Assembly (NCBI GenBank): GCA_964019695.1
Contig: OZ026520.1
Span: 91,516,913-91,580,912, forward strand
Direction: 5' to 3'
DNA from: Loripinus fragilis
Lineage: Eukaryota; Mollusca; Bivalvia; Lucinida; Lucinidae
Length of the DNA: 64,000 nt
Shown here: piece after piece, positions 22,497 through 33,349 of the stretch
Position numbering within the stretch: the first letter of the stretch is position 1
How the letters are laid out: the number at the start of each line of letters is the position of its first letter
The notes under the pieces: generated by a model
What the model saw: only the letters and a program-made list of their open reading frames with translations
Told to the model about the DNA's origin: nothing
Database searches by the model: none
Made by a program: the position numbers and the translations under genes

Positions 22497-22667
22497 GTTT
22501 TCATTCTTGACGTCCCATCAATAATCATTTAGTTTTGTAGGGACGGGTCTTCCTGGGTTGAACCAGTACTAAGCTAGGATTAATGTGTCTTGCTCAAGGA
22601 CACAACTGAGTGACGCCGGTGAGGCTCGAACCCGCGGCCCCTCTACCACTGAGCCACTGTGCTCCCA
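22497..22667 (-). mobile_element. SINE S1
   Basis: Left tail tttgttttcattcttgacgt, right head (on the - strand) gggagcacagtggctcagtg, then ccgcgggttcgagcctcacc, a good B box. Confidence 0.75.
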
Positions 22668-22814
22668 TCATTATGAGGAACGTTTATAATGTGTGAATAT
22701 CACTCTTGTATATAGCCCGACACTTTGGTATAAAACTTTTGAAATTTGTGAACAGGGTTGTTATTCTGGATTTGTAATGGGGTCATATTTCAGCCACAAA
22801 GGAAAAGCAGTATA

Positions 22815-23021
22815 CTGTAAATTTGGAAATTTTTGCGAGAATTTTATTTTCGCGAATAGCGTTAAGCGTTAAAAGACATATTTGCCACCTTAAAAATTCG
22901 CAACTTTAGCATGTTTTACTTACATCAGTAAAAGACAAAGTGTTTTCGCCTTTTTGCTAGGTTTTTATTTTCACGAATGCTCGCGTAAATAAAATCCTCG
23001 CGAAAATTTCCAAATTTACAG
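22815..23021. mobile_element. Tc1/mariner-like MITE beside the exon 5 donor
   Basis: ctgtaaatttggaaattttt at the left faces aaatttccaaatttacag at the right, 207 bp in all, flanked by TA on both sides (22813-22814, 23022-23023). Interior halves cgagaattttattttcgcga and the inverse also pair. Its right end is 10 bp from the last base of exon 5. Confidence 0.8.
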
Positions 23022-23031
23022 TACTACCTAC

Positions 23032-23280
23032 CTTAGCTGCCAGCAGATGAGGCACCATGTCAGGATTACAAGACAGGTTGATCAGGATCTTCAAGGCCTG
23101 TAACTGTAGACTGGTATTGTCCTCTGAGAACAGTTCATATAGACGTGATACCAGTCTAGTGTAGTGTCCATGGTGATCCGAGGTAACTGAGAGGTTTGTC
23201 AGAGCTTGTAGTGATGAGAGACAGACTGCTTCTCCGGTATCTTTGTCTAGCGAAATATCCACCAGAGTAGGAACACATGC
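23032..23280 (-). CDS. ARMC10-like, exon 5 (armadillo repeats)
   Basis: The acceptor is gactggttccag ending at 23281; the donor is AAG|GTAGGT at 23031. It codes residues 295-377: ACVPTLVDISLDKD, then LSSLQALTNLSVTSDHHGHY, and LQLQALKILINLSCNPDMVP to LLAAK. These match TLLTNMTVTNDHQHM and VLKLLLNLSENPAM of human ARMC10 in order and spacing. It is 83 whole codons, phase 0 on both sides. Confidence 0.92.
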
Positions 23281-23697
23281 CTGGAACCAGTCAAACAGAA
23301 ACATCATAACACGGCTTTGAATTTTAATGCTTAGAATTTTGGGAAATTTTTTATGTTTTTATTTTTGTATGCTTAATTTTTTCAAAATTAACTTTTTCTA
23401 AAAATTCTTTCAGAAATACTAAGTAGGGGTGAAAAATTCCACTCCCCTGCTCGCATTGGCGAATAAACTTCCAAGTTCTGGGCAAGGAGAATACCTACTT
23501 AGCTCGTCCTTATGGTTGAGTGCATTTTCTGGCAGATTTGTTAAGCAGACAGCAAGTCTAAAATTAGAATAGAAAAATATTTTTCCAAAACAGCCATAAT
23601 TTTTGGGGGTAGGTGGCATTTTGAGTGTCGGTTGGGCAACAATAACATTTTAAGGATGGCCTTAGGAATTTGATTTTGCTGTTTTCACAATACTCAC

Positions 23698-23862
23698 TTG
23701 CATTTCTTTGTTATTTTGTTCATTTACAGCAAGATTATTTATGGCGTTGATTGTAGGTCGGAGATTCGAGGCAGCATTGTCATGCCTCAGCCACATTGCC
23801 ATCCTCTGTAACTCGAGTAGTTTACTCAGCTTACTAAGGCAACCATGTTCTCTGAGCAAGTT
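23698..23862 (-). CDS. ARMC10-like, exon 4 (armadillo repeat)
   Basis: Acceptor tcttattttcag ending at 23863, donor CAA|GTGAGT at 23697. It encodes 55 residues (240-294): NLLREHGCLSKLSKLLELQ, then LRPTINAINNLAVNEQNNK and EMQ. The pattern AINNLAVNEQN corresponds to ALNNLSVNVENQ in ARMC10. Phase 0 on both sides. The intron that follows is only 417 bp, the shortest in the gene. Confidence 0.92.
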
Positions 23863-23904
23863 CTGAAAATAAGATAATCACAGCTTTAGATGTTTACCCC
23901 TTAA

Positions 23905-24402
23905 AGGGGACAGCAACCCTAATGATAAGTATGTCTTATCAGTAAGAGCTCTTGGAACCATGAATTTTGATACAAGTATCATCAAAATCAGTTGAAAAAT
24001 GGGGAAGTTATGGGCTTTTAAAAAATTCAATATGGCCAACATTTAGCCGCCATTTTGAATATTTAATTAGTTTTCCGAATTTTTTCAACTGCTTAATTTT
24101 AACTTATCAATACTATCACAGCATATGTGTTTCAGCAGATATGTAGCTTTATACATAAGAAAAGTGTTTTATTAAAAATAATTGCAAGTAATCCATTGGT
24201 TTGTCTTTTATTTTGATTTAATTAGGCTGTGTGACGTCACTAAGCCTACAATATGGCCGCTTCCATTACAGTCCATATGCAAATATTCAAACGCCTACAA
24301 CTTCTACGTTTTTCAACCGATTTAGATGAAACTGGTATCAAAATTCATGGTTTGTTTAGATCTTTAATATCAAACTATTAATCATCAGGGTTGATGTCCC
24401 CT
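23905..24402. mobile_element. TTAA-flanked MITE (piggyBac-like ends)
   Basis: The terminal inverted repeat aggggacagcaaccctaatg faces atcagggttgatgtcccct; TTAA flanks at 23901-23904 and 24403-24406. 498 bp. The interior has paired ggccaacatttagccgccat and caatatggccgcttcc. No transposase. A TTAA target points to piggyBac or Kolobok; which one is undecided. It sits in intron 3, 42 bp upstream of exon 4. Confidence 0.8.
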
Positions 24403-24619
24403 TTAAACCTTTTGGTACTAATGGATTCTTCCTATCTGTCTGACATAATTAATGTGGGATGATCCATTGTATTGATTGAGGGGTCTCAGGTAATAATTTA
24501 AAAACCATATTGATTTTTCTCTCTGAAGATTATTTTTGTCCCAGCAAGCAGTGCAGACCCTTATGAAATGTCACATCTGGGTCTTCAATGTTTGTCAAAA
24601 CACTCATTTTGGAGTCAAC

Positions 24620-24766
24620 AGTATACAAAGGGGATCTTACATGAGTGCTTATGTTATATTGAATTTATTAAATGAGTTGGTGAAAAGAGATAAAATGCGA
24701 AGCTCGCCAAACATTTTATCTCTTTTTCGCAACAAGTTTAATAAATTCAATAATACAAGAGCATGA
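24620..24766. mobile_element. Family K hairpin element
   Basis: tgttatattgaatttattaa, then gagataaaatgcgaagctcg, faces catttt atctctttt and aataaattcaataatac. Copies at 39925-40065 and, half, 6662-6750. Confidence 0.65.
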
Positions 24767-25108
24767 ATGTTATATTCTATTTATCATATGACATTAAGAT
24801 TACTTTGAAATCATATTTCTGGCATAAAAATGTAATAATTTTGTCAGTATGTACCCAACGTTGTTATGGATGTCATAAAATTTCCCGAAAATCTATAAAC
24901 TCGATTTTATTGCATGGCCTTATTTCACTCCAAGACGGGACATCTTATGACAAAAGGGCTTAAAACGCCAGACGACAAATTTATCTTTCCTCATATTCTC
25001 GGAAAAGAAAACCTGAAGAAATGCCGCATTATGCAACACTTCATCAGGGCCTTCACTGTTTGCCAATGTACACATTTAGGAGCCATCAGTATTATATACA
25101 AGTGCTTA

Positions 25109-25307
25109 ACTTTTTGCCTCCTAGTGTTGTTTGCTGATAACTTTTGCAATCTGTATGGACCCAGATCATGCCCAACAAAATGTCAGGTCTGAGCTGGATC
25201 CAAACTGTTTGCCACTCACATGGTATTCCAGAAAGAATTTTCCCAAAAAATTGATTTTGAAAAAAAATCAGCAGATGACAAAACAGCAAGAAAAATTTCA
25301 AAGAGTT
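25109..25307. mobile_element. Family B inverted-repeat element
   Basis: agtgttgtttgctgataact faces atcagcagatgacaaaacag; inner words atggacccagatcatgccca and gagctggatccaaactgttt. Confidence 0.65.
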
Positions 25308-25309
25308 AT

Positions 25310-26365
25310 TCAAAGCACCAATCGAATCAGTAACAGATAACAAATTGATATCTCATTTTCAGGAAATAAGGTTTAATATTTCATATTAATCGTCTGCAAG
25401 CAAAGCTGCAACAAAATATGAAAATGCTGTCTGGCTGAGTGCCTGCTACACTTTAAGGGTTTAACAAAACTATATGTAGATCTGGGCCTGTCCAAGTGAA
25501 AATCCAGAACTAATTTCTCGGACAGAAAAAGCTTATCATGATATGAAAGCAAAATGGTCCCAGATCAGCTTGTTCTTGGGTAAGCAGTCTGACCAGGCTT
25601 CATATCCTTCTAAATGTTCAGGGTAGAGATTTTCAAGACTCATAACCCTTTTTTTTCAAATGAACATTTTCATCGTTTTTTCTGTTCATTATTTCTTCAA
25701 ATTTCTTTGGAGGAAAACTTAAGGGTAGGTATGGTAATCTGAATCACACATATTTTTCGGCTTGGCTTAAATAGAATTTTGGAGACTCCATACCTTAATT
25801 TAATGACATAATATCCAAAAACACTTTTTCACATTGCCTTATTCTATTAAGTCCCCATCAGACATGCAAATCTGACATACTATGTTAATTACAGTTTAAG
25901 TTTAAAATACTATTCACTTTTATACTATACAGGTCATCAGAAAGAAAAATGAGCTTTCAAATGAATTCTTTTCACTAATTATTCCTCCTAGCAGCATCAG
26001 CATAAAGCCATACATTGAAGTCAACACACCTTGTTACACCTGCCTATCTGATTAACCACACATCTCTTAAAACTGACCAGGTTACTCCAAAAACAACAAT
26101 GAAAAATAAAGATTTTTTTCAAAGAATGCCATCAATTATGCAAATGGAGGGCACTTATGTTGCCTCCCTTTGCTGACTAACTTCCTTCCCCTATTTAATG
26201 GCTAAGTTGACACCTTAAAAGTATCTTTTAATATTGTTAACTGTTCATATCTTTAGAAGAGCTACTGTAGATTAATTATTTATAGACAATGCTGCAGCTA
26301 AAAATAACGCATCACTGAATCAATAGTCATTTGGCAAAGACACTGAGAAATCACAGGTATCTGCA
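25310..26365. other. Intron 3, no gene or clear element
   Basis: AT-rich. A family H-like fragment (ggtatggtaatctgaatcac) lies at about 25670-25770. I see no conserved coding frame. Confidence 0.4.
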
Positions 26366-26369
26366 TATA

Positions 26370-26820
26370 AGGAAGACGATTTGCTTATACCATAAGTGAA
26401 CAATAAAGGTGCAGATCAGGCTGCACATCTGCGCAGGCTGATCTGCACATTTATTGTTTGCTGTTAAGAATATAGCTTTGCTTACTTTGACGAAATTTAC
26501 AAAGTTCTAGCTCTTTAGTAGCTGTAGCTGCGCAGTCTGATTTAAGTCTACCTGGTCAAAAACCCTAAAACTGTTATTTCTCAATAAGTGGCTTTTATGA
26601 GCCCAGTCATGGGAAAACCTGTTAGTGGCATATCAGGCCTTTGGTTAAGAGTGCATAACAGAAAAATAATTTTCTTATTTCTTAAGCAAAACTTATGTTG
26701 TGGTAACTCAAGAGAACCGTCTCAATGAGATGGTTCTTTTGAGCACCCAAAACATATGCCAAAAATTATGGGATAAAAAATAATTACAATTTTACACTGA
26801 AATTTGTTGTTTATCTAAAC
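26370..26820. mobile_element. Family E element followed by a family J element
   Basis: Family E (26370-26620): gtgcagatcaggctgcacat faces tgcgcaggctgatctgcaca, and cctggtcaaaaacc faces the gggaaaacctg end. Family J (26643-26820): centre gaaccgtctcaatgagatgg, flanked by aacttatgttgtggtaactc. Confidence 0.65.
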
Positions 26821-26964
26821 CTGTGGCATATGCAACAAATAAGATGAAAATTTGCAGTTTATCAGTGCCATATTAATTTGTTGAATTTTGCAAGATTCTA
26901 AATATTGTAGGTGTTCCAAAATTTTGAACACTATAGTTGCCTCACAAAACGGCCTAGACAAACA

Positions 26965-29900
26965 GTGCAGACCCACATGTGCAGATCCAGAGGGGGGTAC
27001 AGGGGGTCTGGACCCCCCTTGAAAATCACAAGTTATATGGGTTTCTATAGGGAAAAAGCAATTGGCCACCCCTCCCCCCACCCCCTGGAAAAAGTTGGAC
27101 CTCCTGGTAATAGTCAAGGAGCTAAATTTTTGAAAATTGACTTGGCACAATTGTCTAGCCAGAAAAGGTTTGACTTCAGAAATAGTTAGAACTATCCTTC
27201 CTCAACATTTCTAGGCACGTCGTACAGTCAAATTGTGGTAGCAGTTTTTTAGGAGGAGCCATTTTGTACACCTACCCCATTTTACTATAAAAAACAAAAT
27301 TGCGACATGTGAATAAGAAATGGTATCCAGGTGGTATTCAGATGGTGCATACAGTCGTTCTTTATTGCCAAAACCTCAATAAGGACCTAAACAATTATGA
27401 AAATAAATTGTTTGCATCCAGAAGCACAACTCTTAGGTTCTAAATGTCATATACGTTATATCTTCAATTACACCTTATAAAATGAATTAATTTTGGCCAA
27501 GGTTTAATTTGATAAGCTCTAAAATGGGTAAATAGGTTTTACATGGCATGTTTGAAATAGATAATTACCTGACTGTTTCAAAACTGCTTACATATTGTTT
27601 CTATCATAATTACTTTAATAATTATAAGCTGTTGAATACGATTACCCCAAATAAAATGGTGAATATAGTTAGAACTATTTCACTTGCAAGTTTCCATATA
27701 ATACCTTCTGCTGACTTCTTAAACTATAATTGAGCATTCTCTCGATACACTATAGTAAAAAAGCTATACTTAACTGCGTTTCTGGTGTAAAGTTTCATAT
27801 TTGAAGCTTATATGACAGTATGTAACGTACATTACAAACTTTAAGACTTACTATATATATTGCTAAATACCTTATATTATATGTCATGTGGTATTTTATT
27901 TAATTTCAAACCTGTTTTGTTTCAAATTTATAACAAGACAGCAATTTGTTCTAATATAATTATCAGTTTTCATTAAGCTACTATATCTATAAACATTTTC
28001 ATTTGCAATAAACCAATTTTTTGGAGTTTTCATCTCCACAAAAATATCAGCTTGATTTGTCCAAAGTTAAAGATTCTAAAACACATAAACAAAGAGCTTT
28101 TTATTGGTACTAGTAGAATACATTCCATTTCTGTCAAAGTTATCAAAGTAACATATATAACCATATCAAATATCATAAGGTCGTATGTTTGTCCAAAATG
28201 TTATCAAAGACAGTATACGATTGAGCCCTGAAAAGCTAAAATATTAAGGATGTAGAATATTGTACTATTTATCACATAAGAAAAAAACACAACTAAGTTT
28301 TATTGAATGAAGTCTAATCAGTCATTTGAAAATATTTTATGTACCCAGTTTAATATTGTGTCATTATGCAAACAAAGTCAGTAACATAATATAGGTTAGC
28401 TCCTTGTTAAATACCTAGGTTAATGTCCTATAGAAAAAATACAAATTACTAAATGTTTAGAGAGATGGTACTATACTTTTTTTCTTCGCTTACATTCCAG
28501 ACAGAATCAATTACCTAAGAGTTGGTAGGATAAAATTTATATATATATTACAATAGATGTTATGCATTATACATATTTGTAATCAGTTATTTATTAAAGA
28601 ACATGTCTAAAAATCAAATTGTTTACTGACCTTTATATGCATATGCAGCTGATGACACAGTTAGTACCTTTGAACATTTGCTAAACTAATATCTCTTTAT
28701 AAGGAGAGGTTTTATAAAGAAGAAACATTTCCCTGAAAATGGGTACAATCAGTTATAATGGATGACATCAATCTCATGTGATATGATCATATCCAAGGAA
28801 CATAGGTTAATTGCTGCATAAGAAACACTTTAAACACATATGACATTATCAGGCAAGAGTTAAAATATTGTGACACTCAAGTTGGTAATGTAAAATATAT
28901 TTTAAAATGTCCTTTAAGATATTGAATGGAAAAATAAAACGTTTAAAACATGTAGTCATGAGATCTTACTTACTTTTTGCAATCAATGCTTATGTAAATG
29001 ATGCTAATTTTTACTATACTGAATGTACAGACCAAATTGTTACAGGAGTCTTGTAAACAGAGTTCTTGATAACAAAGCGTTATATTTATATAAACATAAG
29101 AATGAATAAGTGATATACACAGCTTTTTTTTAATATTTTGCTTCTTCAGATAGAAAACAAATGCATTACACATAAGTAGGAATTTAAATAAAAGCACAAA
29201 ACATGTTGAGTGTAGTGATTTATAGAGACATACAAATAGCCAATTGTTCTTACAAACACTTTGTGCAATATAGTCTTTGTCATAAATGAAAGATTTAAAT
29301 GCTATGCATAGAAAGGATGTATGAAAGTATATATATGCATGTCAAACCATACTTCTATTACTTAAAGGTAAGTATAAATCTTAGATGTTGATAAAGCAGT
29401 GTCCCTATTGTTGTATATGTTATGTGATATAATATACAAGATTTTGAATATCTTATCTTCTATATGTTATTTGACAGTAGAACAAGTATGAATTTCGTTA
29501 CCATTAGATAAAAAAACAATTGCTGAACTTTTATGTAATTTATACATGCTCAATTGAAGATTTGAACCACCATATGCGATTTTGGTACTTACCTCACATG
29601 GGCAAATGCACCGTTTAACCCCCATGCTGATGCAGTGGAGCTAGCGTTTGTCTTCCTCTGCAAATGCTCTGATGTGTCTAATTACATATTTTTACAGGCT
29701 CGCATGAGCCTTCATTGCTGAACAAAAATCAAATGCGCTTACTAATTTGATTTTTATTTACGTTACTACTTATCATCAATTTAGTTTGATTTGAAAAATG
29801 CAAAGGATTAATGGGATGCCATTCTTTTATCAATGATTATGTCATAATTTGACATGCTGAATATCGTATTGATTTTATATGAACAAATTTCACATTTAGA

Positions 29901-31917
29901 TTAAGTCTTATTGATAGAAATAATGCCAACAACATTTCCAATAAATTATTTGAGTCCATTAATTTTTGCAACAGCTACAATATAATCTTTACAATGCAAG
30001 AGAGTTTTTCTTAGTGATAAGCATTGACCTCTAAAGTGTATGACCATAAAGAACCTTGGAAAAAACTGTCCCGTTTCAATACCATAAAACATTGCATAAC
30101 CGGACAAAGCATATGGTAAATGTCATCATCTCCTTAACTCTTTTGAGTCGAATGGAACTTCCAACTTTTATCAAATAGACTAGTCCATTTTCGTCTTCAG
30201 GGTTGTTGGGTGTTGCTTTTCATTCTTATTCAATTTTTAATAAAACATTCTGTAAGCAAACAGTAGAGAGCATGATCAGACATTGCAGTCTGTGGCGTCT
30301 GATCTTGGTTTGACTATTTTTCCATGTCCCACAAAAAGGAAGCTAGGCTAAGATGGGTTAATACTTTTGTTGCTTATGTTACTCACATCAATTCTATAGT
30401 TTCTTCATCAAACTGGATAATGATTGGATATAGAGCCGTTTAAACCGTATGAATAGGCATGGCGTTTGTCATATGTGGGACAAACCCGTTATGATCAAAA
30501 CAGTTTTTGCTATGGCAAGGATTAACGTCTGCTTTAATGTTTTATTTCTCGCTTTCAACCAATATTGTAAATAAAAAAGGTAATTTTAGGAATTAAGTGC
30601 TTGTTTTTCCCCGAATCATAGTTATCAATATAGTTATTGTGGTCAATAGCTGACAAGCTATATTTGCATGTATTTTGGTGGCTTACACAATGGGTGATAC
30701 AGTGCTTTCATTGCATTAAATATTGTATTTAGCAGAAGGTAACATATATAACTATAATAACATGTGCCAAAACTAGTTTAAAATCAAATTGCTAGTCATT
30801 TTCTTTCAATTAAAAGAAAATGTTGATACCTAAGAATGAGAAATAACTGGATATTAACAATATAGAAATTCCTATTATTTTAGGGTAACGTAGTAAATTT
30901 GGTTATTGCAGGGTAACGCCTTATCCGCTGAAAAGCTTACGCTCTTCATTATGTGGCTAATGTAATTTGGTTTTAGAAAATTTCAATCTACAAACCTCAT
31001 TTTGTGGAGGTCATTTGCTAGCCCATAGTCTAATAATATTCCTGCATTAAATAGTAATACATTTGAAAGTAAGTAACGTATATAACTGTAATATCATGTG
31101 AAATAATGGTTATAACGCATACTGACTGTTTGTTGCATTTCATTTAATTATTTTAAGGGTATCGTCATGTCCATATATAAGAATTTAGAATAGGTCACAG
31201 ATACAATATATTGCAGCAGAGAATGTATACTGAAAATTGTGTAATACACGCATTCCTGAATTGCCATTTCAGGTGGTATGTTCTTTCTTTGATTTATAAC
31301 TGATGTAAAACATGACAAAGACACTATAAGAATAATGTTTTAATATGATTATAAATATGCTGTTTTACTTGATGAATAAAGATATGGGGAAGATTTCAAT
31401 TCTTTTTGAATTTGGATACATTATATTCAGGGGGTGGGGTAAATCACCCCTTCCGTTGGACATTTTCACATCTTATATACCATATATACAAAATTTGTAT
31501 AATGCTTTACTGTCGTATGCCATTGCATACATGTAATGTATCAATTTAAAGCTAATAACGCTGAATAGGAAGCAATGGGTGAACATGAGGCGTGTTTTCC
31601 TCTCAATTTACCTAAGCCTCATTTGGCGTAGGGTATGCTCAAAGATGACGTCCTACAGCAAAACTTCTACCACAATTTGACTGTACGACGTACCTAGGAG
31701 TATTGCAGAAGACCTCAGGATTGCATTTCTGCAGTCAAACCTTTTCTGGCAGGTAAGTTGTGCCAAGTCAAAAACTAAGGCCCCTAAAGAAATCAGCGCT
31801 TGGACTATAAAAGGAACCTTGTAAAATTATAGCTTTCATTGAAATAACCATTGGACTTCTGTAAAATAAGTTGAGGACCCCCCCTCCCCCGATGAAAATT
31901 CCTGGGTCCATGCATGA
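26965..31917. mobile_element. G-run inverted-repeat element, itself split
   Basis: Its left end catgtgcagatccagagg and its right end (inverted) catgcatggacccagg match the family seen whole at 1954-2250. Left-half words aatcacaagttatatgggtt and right-half words cattggacttctgtaaaata correspond to successive parts of that copy, showing that the middle 4.6-4.7 kb was inserted later. The flanking target copies are about gacccacat / gacccagat (9 bp, one mismatch). Confidence 0.7.
27115..31798. mobile_element. AT-rich 4.6-4.7 kb element with long terminal inverted repeats
   Basis: The left arm (about 27115-27300) includes gacttggcacaattgtctag, ccagaaaaggtttgacttca and gtacagtcaaattgtggtag. The right arm (about 31610-31798) holds their inverse in the same order, e.g. 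ctaccacaatttgactgtac and agtcaaaccttttctggca. The arms are about 180 bp with scattered mismatches. The interior has no long open frame. The motif aagtaacatatataac recurs near 28147, 30738 and 31071. A non-autonomous DNA transposon is my best reading, but no superfamily is indicated. Confidence 0.7.
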
Positions 31918-32159
31918 CCCAGATCACAGTCTGATCAGGGTTTTCCCTGTTTGCTATTCTGATAAACATTTTATGAATTTGAGCCCTGTTTACTAACATT
32001 TTCATTGAGAACAGAAAGAGAAAAAGTGCTGAAATTTTAGAACATTTACCGTAGTCTATCTAGCTAAGCAGGCTGGTCTGACTCTAGAGTCTTACTAGGA
32101 TGCATACCTTTAAAAACAGGTTTTCTCATATTTTGGCTTAAACAATTACATTAAGAGGA

Positions 32160-32340
32160 AAGGCTTACATTTCTTTTCTTTTTTGGGGGAGGCATTCCAG
32201 GTCCAAATCTGTAAATGGATGAAAACCCCTGGGTTACATTCATTTAGAGGCCATTTTCACATTAAGCCCCATATCCCTTGGGACGTTAAACCCCAAAACA
32301 CCGAACATTAAAAGTCAATCATCTGCTGGTATGAACTATC
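32160..32340. other. SINE-like tail fragment
   Basis: Contains ccccatatcccttgggacgt and taaaccccaaaacaccgaac, a tail style seen in molluscan SINEs. The head is missing. Confidence 0.35.
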
Positions 32341-32386
32341 AAGCCTTAATTTTCATGAAAATGAAAAAAAAATTGTTGTCTGCTGC

Positions 32387-32700
32387 ATGCGCGGACCCCC
32401 CCCCTCCCCCACTAGTACCCCCGTACCCCCACCCCACTGAAAAATCACAAAAATATAGGGTTTCTTAAAATTAATAGACAAGATCCCAAAAAATCCCAAA
32501 GCAGCCAAGCCAGCATTCAATGTTTGGCCATCAACTGCACCCAAGCAAAACGCCATTTATATGGTGTTTCACTGGCGGGACAATGATGGCCAGCTTACTA
32601 CTTATAATGGTATTTGGATCCTTCCTCCCCTCATCAAACAAAAAAACAAAAGACGTCTAAGTTGGACCCCCTCTGACAAAACTGTCTGGATCAATGCATG
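32387..32700. mobile_element. G-run inverted-repeat element
   Basis: Ends catgcgcggacccccc and (inverted) catgcattgatccagac; the flanking word tgctgca is repeated. The interior includes a small palindrome aacgccatttatatggtgtt. Confidence 0.6.
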
Positions 32701-32711
32701 TGCTGCAAATG

Positions 32712-32952
32712 AATAAACCCTTATCCCACCATTATTTTTTTTGTCCTGAAAATGTTGTCTGCTTTTTACCTCTGCTGAAGATATTCAAGTGCACTTCAGA
32801 CTAGATTTTATCATGGAAACAAACACTATGAACCCTGATCAGACTGCTTCATTCTGATCTAAGTCCATATTGTTTGCAATATAGACTACCTAAGAACATA
32901 AGCAGATGAGATAGCAGTGATAAAAGTCGTGACTGGCAGAAAAAGGATTAAG
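32712..32952. mobile_element. Family F inverted-repeat element (inverted)
   Basis: Words aaaatgttgtctgctttttac, aagtgcacttcagactagat and cctaagaacataagcagatg. Hairpin gatcagactgcttcattctg near 32835. Confidence 0.65.
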
Positions 32953-33349
32953 AATTTTACTTACATTAGAATATGGGTTTTTTCTCCCCATCACCAGGGT
33001 CCCATTCCCAATCCAAAATATCCTCCTTTTTCCCCAATTTTCAAAAAAAAATCCCAATCTGAAGGTAAAAATAAATCTCACCAGGTTCGATCAATAGATA
33101 GCCTCAGAATTGCTTTCTAAGCTGCGCTGTAACAGACAGTCCTTGATAGCATTTTGGCACACTCACTGGGATGTTTTTGCTATGCGCTATATACACCGAA
33201 ATGTCATCTGTATTCATGGTTCGAAATGTCAACAATAGTAAATATTATTTAGCAGTTTACACTTCTAAAAATTCCCAAAATGCCGCATATTTTTCGCCAA
33301 TTCAAGCCAGGGTAGCTGGAGAAGGCTATGGAATACTATCAATCAGTCC

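Larger units (their letters stand above)
26908..32050. mobile_element. Family C element split by a nested insertion
   Basis: Its left part (26908-26964: tgttccaaaattttgaacac, then gacaaacagtgcagaccca) and right part (from 31917: acccagatcacagtctgatc to tagaacatttaccgtag) are the two halves of one family C copy. The word accca is present on both sides of the break. Confidence 0.75.
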
